Source: Ruegeria haliotis
GTDB lineage: Bacteria > Pseudomonadota > Alphaproteobacteria > Rhodobacterales > Rhodobacteraceae
NCBI RefSeq assembly: GCF_013377785.1
Contig: NZ_JABXWT010000018.1
Span: forward strand, 1-64,000
Direction of reading: 5' to 3'
Length of the DNA stretch: 64,000 bases
The notes under the pieces are model-generated. The model had not been told where the DNA came from. It did not search any database and was given only the letters and a program-made list of their open reading frames with translations. Positions within the stretch are counted from its first letter, which is position 1; each line of letters begins with the position of its first letter. Below, one piece after another: positions 7,329 through 15,004 of the stretch. Made by a program: the position numbers and the translations under genes.

Positions 7329-8897
7329 ATGACGTTGGACCCTTTGAACGCAACAGCAGACAAGTCAACACCGACAGAGCAACGCAACCGTGCGCGCCGT
7401 GGCCGCTTGTCTCGTCGTAACGCACCTTCTGAGCGTGCGCCGTTCACGGGTCGCAAAATACCTGCATACAATCTGCTGAGTGACACGGCACTGACCCGGA
7501 TTGAAGATCAAGCCGATTGGATTCTAAGCAAGATTGGCATTGAGTTCCGGGGAGATCATGCCGCGCTGGATCACTTCGCCCAAGCAGGTGCACGCATCGA
7601 TGGCGAACGCGTGCGGTTTGAACCAGGTCACGTCCGCGCGCTTTGCGCCAGGGCCCCGAGCAAATTTCAGTTGCATGGCCGAGACCCGGCCAAAACAGTG
7701 ACACTTGGCGGTGACAACGTTGTGCTGATGCCTGGATACGGCTCTCCCTTTGTCAGCGATCTCGTGAAAGGCCGACGCTATGCGACACTGGAGGATTTCC
7801 GCAATTTCGTCAAACTGGCCTACAGCGCGCCTGCCTTGCACCATTCCGGCGGCACAGTTGTCGAGCCAACAGATATACCGGTGAATAAACGGCATTTGGA
7901 CATGATGCTGGCGCATCTCACCCTCTCGACAAAGCCCTTTATGGGGTCTGTGACGGCACCCGACCGCGCGCAGGATAGTATCGAGATGGCACGCCTCGTC
8001 TTCGCCCGCAACTTCATGGATCGCCACGCGGTGATGCAGGCCAATATCAACGTCAATTCGCCGCTGATCTATGATGACACCATGTCCTCGGCTTTGCGTA
8101 TCTATGCAGAGGCGGGCCAATGTGTCTGTGTTTCGCCAGCGATTTTCGCGGGTGCCATGGGGCCACTTTCACCGGCGGCAGTGGCGGCGCAAACACTGGC
8201 CGAAGCAATGGTTGGCATCGCACTTGCGCAACTGGTGCGTCCCGGTTGTCCGGTGGTGTTCGGCTCGTTCCACTCCACGATGAACCTGCGCACAGGAGCG
8301 CTGACATTTGGATCGCCCGAGGCGAACATGACTACGATGGCACTGACACAACTGGGACGAAGGCTTGGCGTGCCCGTGCGCTCAGGCGGTGGGCAAATCA
8401 CCGCGTCGAATGCACCGGACGGGCAAGCGATGCAGGACAGCACCGGCGCCATGTGGTCCACACTTTTGTCCGGAGCCCATCAGATCTGGCATGCGGCAGG
8501 CTGGCTCGAAGGTGGGCTTGTGATGTCCTACGAGAAATTCATCATGGATCTCGACCACTGCGGCGCGATGCTGAAACTGTTGCAGGGCTTTGCAACCGAT
8601 GATGAGGCCTTTGGCCGCGACGCCTATTTCGAAACGGGCCCCGGCGAGAATTTCCTGTCGACCAGTCACACGCTTCGGCACTACACGACGGCGAATTTCG
8701 AACCACAAATTTCTGACGCTGGGCCCTATGAGACCTGGTCTGAAAATGGCGCGCTTACAGCGGATCAACGCGCCACCGCACGGTGGCATCAGATGTCGAA
8801 CGAATATCAACGCCCCGAAATGAAACCCAGCATCCAAGCAGCGCTTGAGGACTTTGTCTCGGAGCGCAAGGCGCAGATGCCGGACGAATGGTACTAG
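7329..8897 (+). CDS. MttB-superfamily (trimethylamine methyltransferase-like) protein, non-pyrrolysine
   Basis: A 522-residue protein reading through without an in-frame amber codon, so it is a non-pyrrolysine member of the MttB superfamily, whose known members demethylate glycine betaine, carnitine or proline betaine. Residues 1-40 are basic (RRGRLSRRNAP). Family landmarks include LMPGYGSPFVSDL near 135, HHSGGTVVEPTDIPVNKRHLDMMLAHLTLSTKPFMG in pieces near 175-210, INVNSPLIYD near 240, SPAIFAGAMGPLSPAA near 275 and SFHSTMNLRTGALTFGSPE near 320. No corrinoid protein gene is adjacent; instead a folate-dependent aminomethyltransferase follows 12 bp later. A role in demethylating a quaternary amine is inferred; substrate unknown. 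Confidence 0.85.
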   Translation: MTLDPLNATADKSTPTEQRNRARRGRLSRRNAPSERAPFTGRKIPAYNLLSDTALTRIEDQADWILSKIGIEFRGDHAALDHFAQAGARIDGERVRFEPGHVRALCARAPSKFQLHGRDPAKTVTLGGDNVVLMPGYGSPFVSDLVKGRRYATLEDFRNFVKLAYSAPALHHSGGTVVEPTDIPVNKRHLDMMLAHLTLSTKPFMGSVTAPDRAQDSIEMARLVFARNFMDRHAVMQANINVNSPLIYDDTMSSALRIYAEAGQCVCVSPAIFAGAMGPLSPAAVAAQTLAEAMVGIALAQLVRPGCPVVFGSFHSTMNLRTGALTFGSPEANMTTMALTQLGRRLGVPVRSGGGQITASNAPDGQAMQDSTGAMWSTLLSGAHQIWHAAGWLEGGLVMSYEKFIMDLDHCGAMLKLLQGFATDDEAFGRDAYFETGPGENFLSTSHTLRHYTTANFEPQISDAGPYETWSENGALTADQRATARWHQMSNEYQRPEMKPSIQAALEDFVSERKAQMPDEWY

Positions 8898-8909
8898 AAA
8901 GGAACATCC

Positions 8910-10001
8910 ATGACCGAAGAACTCAGCCGCACATCCGCCCTTGCCTCACGCCACACCGCGCTTGGCTCAGGGCTTGAGGGTTGGAATTGTATGGGCACGG
9001 CCTGGACCTATGACACTGACCCCAATGATGAACATAATGCAGTCCGCGAACGCGCAGGCATGTTTGATATGTCGCCTTTGAAGAAGGTGTTCGTGCGCGG
9101 TCCTGACGCTCAGGCGGTTCTTGATCACCTGACCACGCGGGATCTGTCGAAGATCACACCGGGGAAGTCGGCTTACTTATGCGTTCTTACAGAAGAGGGC
9201 GGGATCGCCGACGATGCCATCGTGTCCAACAACGACGACAACGAGTGGATGATCGTACATGGTTCGGGTGACACCATGACGCTTTTGAAAACTTCGGCGG
9301 CAGGGCGTGACGTTCAGGTCGAGTTTACCGACGATTTGCATGACCTGTCCGTGCAAGGACCAGCCTCGCTGGATATCCTCAACGCCAATGTCGACATTGA
9401 CCTGGCCAATCTGGGCTATTTCGAACACGCGCCTGGTGTGCTCTTTGGTCATCCCTGCCGTATCTCGCGTACCGGATATTCAGGCGAACGCGGCTACGAG
9501 ATCTTTGCCGATGGCTCGGTGATCACCGACATCTGGGACAAACTGGTGGAGGCAGGCGTCATGCCCTGTTCCTTCGCCGCTCTGGACAAGGTGCGCATCG
9601 AAGCCGGGCTATTGTTTTATGGCTACGACATGACCGAGGAAAACTCCCCGTGGGAGGTGGGCCTGGGCTTCACTGTCAGCAGGACAAAGGGCGACTTCCG
9701 CGGCAAGTCGATGGTCATGACCTCAAAGGGTGCCGAAAAAGTCAACAATGTTTGCCTGGATATCGACCACTCGGACATGGTCGAAGGTGGGGAAACCATG
9801 TCTCTTAACGGCGAAGAGGTGGGCGTGATCAACAGCCCATGTTTCTCGCACCGATTGGGCAAATCCCTTGCACTTGCACATGTTCAGCCAGGGATTGCAA
9901 CTGGAACCACTTTAAAGGTCTCAGGAAATGGATTCGCCACAAACGCAATCATTGTAACAAGCCCAATTTATGATCCCGAGAAAGCTCGCACACATAGTTA
10001 G
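8910..10001 (+). CDS. GcvT-family aminomethyltransferase (folate-dependent)
   Basis: A 363-residue GcvT-fold protein with AAGGA before ATG 8910. Family landmarks: RAGMFDMSPLKKVFVRGPDA near residue 48, LTTRDLSK, LSVQGPAS near 147, SRTGYSGERGYEIFAD near 190 (folate-site region), ALDKVRIEAGLLFYGYDM near 225-243 and NSPWEVGLGFTV near 248. It is about the length of GcvT and DmdA, but the residues are closer to GcvT/dimethylglycine-type proteins than to DMSP demethylase as I remember it. Placed directly after the MttB-like gene it probably accepts the methyl group on tetrahydrofolate. Confidence 0.85.
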   Translation: MTEELSRTSALASRHTALGSGLEGWNCMGTAWTYDTDPNDEHNAVRERAGMFDMSPLKKVFVRGPDAQAVLDHLTTRDLSKITPGKSAYLCVLTEEGGIADDAIVSNNDDNEWMIVHGSGDTMTLLKTSAAGRDVQVEFTDDLHDLSVQGPASLDILNANVDIDLANLGYFEHAPGVLFGHPCRISRTGYSGERGYEIFADGSVITDIWDKLVEAGVMPCSFAALDKVRIEAGLLFYGYDMTEENSPWEVGLGFTVSRTKGDFRGKSMVMTSKGAEKVNNVCLDIDHSDMVEGGETMSLNGEEVGVINSPCFSHRLGKSLALAHVQPGIATGTTLKVSGNGFATNAIIVTSPIYDPEKARTHS

Positions 10002-10013
10002 AGCGGTCCTTGC

Positions 10014-10055
10014 AAGCAGCGAGGGTGCTTTTGCTCTAGGTTTTCTTCGCTGCTT
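10014..10055 (+). terminator. possible stem-loop after the MttB/GcvT operon
   Basis: AAGCAGCGA (10014-10022) and TCGCTGCTT (10047-10055) form a 9-bp perfect stem with a 24-base loop, starting 13 bp after the GcvT-like stop. There is only a weak T-run, so it may be a terminator or an mRNA-stabilising hairpin. Confidence 0.4.
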
Positions 10056-10777
10056 TCTGGCTATTACCCCAACTCGTCGATCGTATTTTGCGCTATCCAG
10101 CAGCTGCCAATAGCTCAATGACGCCCTTCGGAAATGCTGGCCCAAAGCTGCCGTTCACCCGAGGCAACCACCGCTGCGGTGCGGCCCGTCAGACCAGCCT
10201 TTCGCTGCAAATGCAAATTCTGGAGTTGGTGGAACCAACGATCGGCGGACGAAGCGGGCTTTGACTTCACTTGTTGGTCCAAGCGTTTTTGTCCTGGGCT
10301 GAGTAACCTCTCAACTGTAGTTCATGAAAATCCAAATCGGCCTTTTGGCCTGCGCACTGCAACGTCGTTCAAGGCTCGGTGCCGACCTTGGAGGTTGTCC
10401 AGAAATCCCTCACTACGGTTCGCGGAAGCCTACAAACCCTAGCTCAATCCGGACGATGAACGCACCCTCCAATTTTGGGGGGGCGGCCTCCCAAAAGTCG
10501 AACTTGATCAACGCTGCGGCATATCGGATTGCCACGCGATCGCAACGCGCAAAGTGCGGGATTACTGATGTAGCAATTGCAGACCAGCGCGACTAGGCAA
10601 GCTGGGCCACTTTAGCAGACCGATTGATGAAAACACTGGCTAGCTATCACGGGAATAATGGAATTTGGTTTTCTTGTGATCTAAATCTGCGGCACCGTAT
10701 TGTGCAGAAACGCGGAGCAAAACGTGTCCTGATTCCGCAGCAATCGACGTAAACGGAATGTATGTTAAAGTCCCAAA
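10056..10777. other. long intergenic region without a recognisable gene
   Basis: About 720 bp with only short, unconvincing frames on either strand. The segment 10134-10250 is GC-rich and resembles the degenerate intergenic repeats found elsewhere here. The last 100 bp must carry the promoter of the CadC-like gene; no clear operator was seen. Confidence 0.45.
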
Positions 10778-12349
10778 ATGACCTACGAATTCGGCGAGTT
10801 GAAACTAGACCTCGCCCGTCAGGAGCTTATCCGGGGCGGGGCCAGGGTCGATGTCGAGCCGATGGTGTTCCAACTCATACATTTCTTGATCCAAAATCGA
10901 GAACGTCTTGTGCCGAAGGAGGAACTGTTCACGCTGCTTTGGGACGACCGTGCCGTGTCCGATTCCGCCCTTTCGACCTGTATCAAATCGGCCAGGCGCG
11001 CAGTCGGCGATACCGGCAATCTGCAAGAGATTATCAAGACCGTTCACGGAAGGGGATTTCGCTGGGTTGCGCAGGTGCAAAGCAACGAGTCGGCTCATGT
11101 AAAGAAACCGCCGACTGATCTGGATGGCGGTGATGATGTTTGGGTCGAAGCGGCCCGACGTCCCTCAATCGCGATATTGCCCTTTGAAACGGTTGGAACC
11201 AATGAAGAAGCCAAGACACTTGGAGAGGCCATTCCGCACGAATTGATTGCGACCATTGCAAGGTTGCGTTGGATTTCGGTCATCGCCAGAGGGTCGTCCT
11301 TCCGGTTTCCCTCTACTTTGGACGATTTCGGAAAGATACATCATTGCTTGGGCGTGAAGTATTGCGTAACCGGCAATGTCGAAGTCTTGGGACGGCAAAT
11401 CTCGATCGGAGTCGTTTTAACGGACACCGAGGACGGCGAGGTGATCTGGGCCGATCAATTCAGGTCCAGCATGGATGACATTCACGAGGTGCGCGAAAAA
11501 ATTCTGGCCCAGGTGATATTCGCGATCGAAATCCAGATACCGCTGAGCGAAGCCACCAAAGCACGTCTGCGTTCACCCGAAAACATTGATGTTTGGGCCA
11601 CATATCATCTGGGTCTGCAGTCTCTTTACAAATTCGATGCGAACGAAAATGACATGGCGATTTCAATGTTCGAAAAAGCCATCTCGCTGGAACCCAGCTT
11701 TGCGCGCGCCCATGCTGCATTGTCGTTCGCGCATTTCAAAACAGCCTTTATGCACTACTCTGAAAATCGCAATGTCGCTGTTAACGCAGCGCGGTCAGCG
11801 GCGGAGAAGTCGATCGAGCTTGACCCAATGGACCCGTTTGCCAATTTCAGTATGGGCCGATCTCTTTGGCTTGTAGGCGATCTTGACGGGGCCAAAAGCT
11901 GGCTGAACCGTTCAACCACACTTAGCCCGAACTTCGCGCAAGGGATTTACGCGCGCGCCTGGACTGAGACCGTGTCAGGTGCTACCAGCGTCGGACGGCG
12001 CCTATCTGACGAGGCAAGGGTTCTAAGCCCGCTTGATCCGATGCTATATGCCATGCTTGGCACACGCGCGATGAGCCACGCGATTGAAGGGCATTACGAT
12101 GAAGCCGCAGATTGGGGTGTCAGGGCTGCCAACGCACCCGGAGCCCACGACCTAATCGCGATGATAGCTGTCTTCACAAATGAACTGGCTGGAAACCACA
12201 GTAAAGCGGCGGATTGGGCCAAGCGACTTAGGGCCAGCCGCCTGGGTATCACCCAAGAGCATTTCTTTCGGTCTTTCCCTTTTTCGGACAATGCTATTCG
12301 CGAGCGGTTTTCGACCGCGCTGAGTCGCCATAATATCCCCGAAATCTGA
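10778..12349 (+). CDS. CadC-type winged-helix regulator with TolB-like and TPR domains
   Basis: A 523-residue protein. Residues 1-97 are an OmpR/CadC-type winged helix: YEFGELKLDLARQELIRGG, LIHFLIQNRERLVPKEELFTLLWDDRAVSDSALSTCIKSARRAVGD and the closing TVHGRGFRWV. Residues about 125-235 form the TolB-N-like domain (PSIAILPFETVG, ELIATIARLRWISVIARGSSFRF, LGVKYCVTGNVEV, EVIWADQFRSSMDD). From about 260 to 490 there are TPR-like repeats (MAISMFEKAISLEPSFARAHAALS, AAEKSIELDPMDPFANFSMG). No membrane helix is visible, unlike CadC itself. It stands 140 bp upstream of a CysK-like/decarboxylase pair and shares its TolB-TPR architecture with the cyclase downstream of that pair, so it is probably their regulator. 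Confidence 0.85.
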   Translation: MTYEFGELKLDLARQELIRGGARVDVEPMVFQLIHFLIQNRERLVPKEELFTLLWDDRAVSDSALSTCIKSARRAVGDTGNLQEIIKTVHGRGFRWVAQVQSNESAHVKKPPTDLDGGDDVWVEAARRPSIAILPFETVGTNEEAKTLGEAIPHELIATIARLRWISVIARGSSFRFPSTLDDFGKIHHCLGVKYCVTGNVEVLGRQISIGVVLTDTEDGEVIWADQFRSSMDDIHEVREKILAQVIFAIEIQIPLSEATKARLRSPENIDVWATYHLGLQSLYKFDANENDMAISMFEKAISLEPSFARAHAALSFAHFKTAFMHYSENRNVAVNAARSAAEKSIELDPMDPFANFSMGRSLWLVGDLDGAKSWLNRSTTLSPNFAQGIYARAWTETVSGATSVGRRLSDEARVLSPLDPMLYAMLGTRAMSHAIEGHYDEAADWGVRAANAPGAHDLIAMIAVFTNELAGNHSKAADWAKRLRASRLGITQEHFFRSFPFSDNAIRERFSTALSRHNIPEI

Positions 12350-12370
12350 GGGCACGGCGGCATCCCTCAG
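12346..12370 (+). terminator. stem-loop at the end of the CadC-like gene
   Basis: CTGAGGG (12346-12352) and CCCTCAG (12364-12370) pair perfectly across an 11-base loop, overlapping the stop codon. There is no T-run, so termination is uncertain. Confidence 0.3.
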
Positions 12371-12443
12371 CCTATTCCACACAAAATCCTCAAGAACTGC
12401 TCAAGACTGGCTTACCATTATGATGCAGGCTTGTTTGTGAACT

Positions 12444-12463
12444 CGGCGCTCACATTGGCGCCG
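12444..12463 (+). promoter_or_regulatory. palindrome upstream of the CysK-like gene
   Basis: CGGCGC (12444-12449) and GCGCCG (12458-12463) form a perfect 6-bp inverted repeat with an 8-base spacer, 27 bp before the CysK-like start. It could be an operator for the CadC-like protein or a leader hairpin. Confidence 0.35.
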
Positions 12464-12489
12464 GTCGGGTTAATACATGAGGGAATGCG

Positions 12490-13569
12490 ATGACCGAAGG
12501 ACAGCTCAGAACAACTCAAGGAAATGGACGCCTCTATGACAGCGTCCTGGATACCGTTGGCAACACCCCGGTGATCCGTATCAACAACCTTGGGCCGAAA
12601 GGCGTCAACATGTACGTCAAATTCGAAGCGTTCAATCCAGCGGGCTCGGTGAAGGACCGGCTGGCGCTCAACATCATCGAAGCGGCGGAACGCAGCGGTG
12701 CGTTAAAACCCGGTCAAACGGTTGTTGAAGCCACCAGCGGCAATACAGGCATCGGATTGGCTATGGTTTGTGCTCAAAAGGGCTATCCATTGGTTGTGAC
12801 GATGGCGGACAGCTTCTCGGTCGAGCGTCGGCGGCTGATGCGGATGTTTGGTGCCAAGGTTGTACTGACCCCACGTGCGGAAAAGGGGCTTGGCATGTAT
12901 CGCAAGGCGGTCGAACTGGCGGAAGCACATGGTTGGTTGCTTGCACGTCAGTTCGAAACCGAGGCGAATGCCGAGATTCACGCATCAACAACTGCGCAGG
13001 AAATCCTGAGTGATTTCAGTGGTAAGCGGTTGGATTACCTGGTTACGGGGTATGGCACAGGCGGCACCCTGACCGGGGTTGCGCGTGTGCTGCGCAAGGA
13101 ACGTCCTGAAACAAAATTCATCCTGTCTGAACCGGCGAATGCGCAGCTACTTGGCAGCGGTATTCCCACCGATCGGAATGAAGATGGATCTCCTGCAGGC
13201 AGTCATCCCGCTTTTGAACCCCATCCGATCCAGGGCTGGACGCCGGACTTTATTCCCGCGGTTCTGCAAGAGTCGGTAGACAACAATTACTATGACGAGT
13301 TGCACCCCGTGCCCGGTCCCGATGGTGTGGAATGGGCGCGGAAACTGGCAAGTAAAGAAGGCATCCTGACCGGCATCTCGGGCGGCGCAACTTTCGCAAT
13401 AGCGATGAAGATGGCAGAAAACGCGGATCCCGGTACCACGATTCTGTGCATTTTGCCGGATACCGGCGAGCGCTATTTATCGACACCGCTATTCGAGGGG
13501 ATTGCCGAAGAGATGACCGAGGAAGAAGTCGCCATCTCCCAGTCCACTCCTGGCGGCCAGATGACCTAA
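12490..13569 (+). CDS. cysteine-synthase-family PLP enzyme (CysK/CBS-like)
   Basis: A 359-residue fold-type II PLP enzyme. GNTPVIRI begins at residue 24, the PLP lysine is K55 in AGSVKDR, the substrate loop TSGNTG is at 82-87, the phosphate-binding GTGGT at 189-193, and the C-terminal PDTGERYLST near 325. These are typical of O-acetylserine sulfhydrylase and cystathionine beta-synthase-like enzymes. The usual QF-NPAN-xxH-xTTGPEI stretch is altered (QFETEANAEIHASTTAQEI), suggesting a different nucleophile or donor. It is spaced 1 bp from the PLP decarboxylase gene, so its product is probably a beta-substituted alanine that is then decarboxylated. Product not identified. Confidence 0.85.
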   Translation: MTEGQLRTTQGNGRLYDSVLDTVGNTPVIRINNLGPKGVNMYVKFEAFNPAGSVKDRLALNIIEAAERSGALKPGQTVVEATSGNTGIGLAMVCAQKGYPLVVTMADSFSVERRRLMRMFGAKVVLTPRAEKGLGMYRKAVELAEAHGWLLARQFETEANAEIHASTTAQEILSDFSGKRLDYLVTGYGTGGTLTGVARVLRKERPETKFILSEPANAQLLGSGIPTDRNEDGSPAGSHPAFEPHPIQGWTPDFIPAVLQESVDNNYYDELHPVPGPDGVEWARKLASKEGILTGISGGATFAIAMKMAENADPGTTILCILPDTGERYLSTPLFEGIAEEMTEEEVAISQSTPGGQMT

Positions 13570-13570
13570 C

Positions 13571-15004
13571 ATGTCAGACCCCCTGGACATTCTCAGAACC
13601 GGATTTGCCCATGCCGAGGCTTATCGTAAGGGCGTTTCAGCGCGCTCTTGCGGGCCGGAGCGCGATTACGCCGAGATGCTGGAGAGCTTTGGCGAGCCGC
13701 TCCCGGAGCGAGGCCAAAACGGCGAAGCGGTCATCAGCGAACTGGTTCAAAAGGGCGAGCCCGGTCTGACACCTATGGTCCACCCACGGTTCTTTGGCTG
13801 GGTGCTGGGCGGGTCGGATCCCGTGGGCGTCGCGGCGGACTGGCTGGTCAGTGCGTGGGGGCAAAACGCGGCCTTTCACGAATCCTCACCGACTGCATCG
13901 GCGCTGGAGGAGATTGCCGGGCGATGGCTGCTCGACATTCTCGACCTGCCCGGTCAGGCCGCGGTGGGTTTCGTAACGGGCGCCACGGTTGCCAACTTTA
14001 CGGCGCTGGCTGCGGCGCGCGGGGCAATCTTGCGGCGGTCTGGCTGGGATCCGGATGCCGACGGGCTTTTCGGAGCGCCACCGATTACAGTGTTTGTCGG
14101 TGATGACGCACACACTTCGGTGTTTTCCGCCTTGGGCTATCTCGGGCTCGGCCGTAACCGGGTTTGCCGGGTCCGAACAGACGCACAAGGCCGGATGGAG
14201 CCGACTGATTTAGAACGGCGGGTTGACGAGACGGCAGGTCCAAAAATAATTATCGCCCAGGCCGGGCAGATCAACACGGGAGCGTTCGATCCCTTCCCCG
14301 AGATCGTGAATGTCGCTCGAGAGGCGCAGGCCTGGCTTCATGTCGACGGCGCGTTTGGCTTGTGGGCGCGCGCGCACCCAAGTTACAACCCCCTGACCAC
14401 GGGTGTCGAGCTTGCAGATTCATGGGCCGTCGATGGCCATAAATGGCTGCAAACACCTTTTGACAGCGGCTATACAATCGTACGCGACACTGATGCGTTG
14501 CGACAGGCCATGCAGATCGACGCCAGTTATCTGCCTCCGCAAACCGGGGAAGATCGCATCCCATGTTTTCTGGTGCCGGAATTGTCCCGACGGGCACGCG
14601 GCGTCCCAACCTGGGCAATGTTGAAAACGTTGGGACGAGACGGGATCGAGGAACTGGTTGATCGTCACTGCAGTGTCGCGAAACAAATCTCAGCAAGGTT
14701 GGACCGTATCTCCGGTGTCTGTGTGCTTAACGAAGTTCAATTGAACCAGATTATCGTCGAGTTTGGTGCTTCGGATACCACCAACGAACAACGCGGGATG
14801 TTAACTGAGGCGGTCATTACGCGTATTCGCGACTTAGGTGTGATTTTCGTCGGTGGCGCCCGATGGAAGGGGGCCTGGGTCATGCGTATTTCCGTGATCT
14901 GTAACGCGACCGGCCCGACCGAGATCGATGCCGTCGTCAACACTATTTCTTCCGCCTGGGCGGACGTTCGGGCGAATACAGTTAAGACGGAGTTGTCGTC
15001 GTGA
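13571..15004 (+). CDS. group II PLP-dependent amino acid decarboxylase
   Basis: A 477-residue fold-type I PLP enzyme of the glutamate/aromatic amino acid/cysteine-sulfinate decarboxylase group. Visible landmarks: HPRFFGWVLGGS near residue 71, VTGATVANFTALAAAR at 135-150, the cofactor-stacking His181 in DDAHTS, HVDGAFG at 257-263 with Asp259, and the Schiff-base lysine K291 in AVDGHKW. Substrate preference cannot be read reliably. ATG lies 1 bp after the CysK-like stop and its own stop overlaps the cyclase start (GTGA). The pairing suggests decarboxylation of the amino acid made by the upstream enzyme, possibly toward a taurine- or cysteamine-like amine; that is inference. Confidence 0.85.
   Translation: MSDPLDILRTGFAHAEAYRKGVSARSCGPERDYAEMLESFGEPLPERGQNGEAVISELVQKGEPGLTPMVHPRFFGWVLGGSDPVGVAADWLVSAWGQNAAFHESSPTASALEEIAGRWLLDILDLPGQAAVGFVTGATVANFTALAAARGAILRRSGWDPDADGLFGAPPITVFVGDDAHTSVFSALGYLGLGRNRVCRVRTDAQGRMEPTDLERRVDETAGPKIIIAQAGQINTGAFDPFPEIVNVAREAQAWLHVDGAFGLWARAHPSYNPLTTGVELADSWAVDGHKWLQTPFDSGYTIVRDTDALRQAMQIDASYLPPQTGEDRIPCFLVPELSRRARGVPTWAMLKTLGRDGIEELVDRHCSVAKQISARLDRISGVCVLNEVQLNQIIVEFGASDTTNEQRGMLTEAVITRIRDLGVIFVGGARWKGAWVMRISVICNATGPTEIDAVVNTISSAWADVRANTVKTELSS

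Noticed and set aside
8910-10001. DMSP demethylase (DmdA) for the GcvT-like gene
   Set aside because: Length fits, but the visible motifs follow GcvT/dimethylglycine-type proteins, and the partner is an MttB-like gene; DmdA was not supported.
10324-10596. 90-codon plus-strand frame before the CadC-like gene
   Set aside because: No ribosome site, no recognisable domain and atypical composition.
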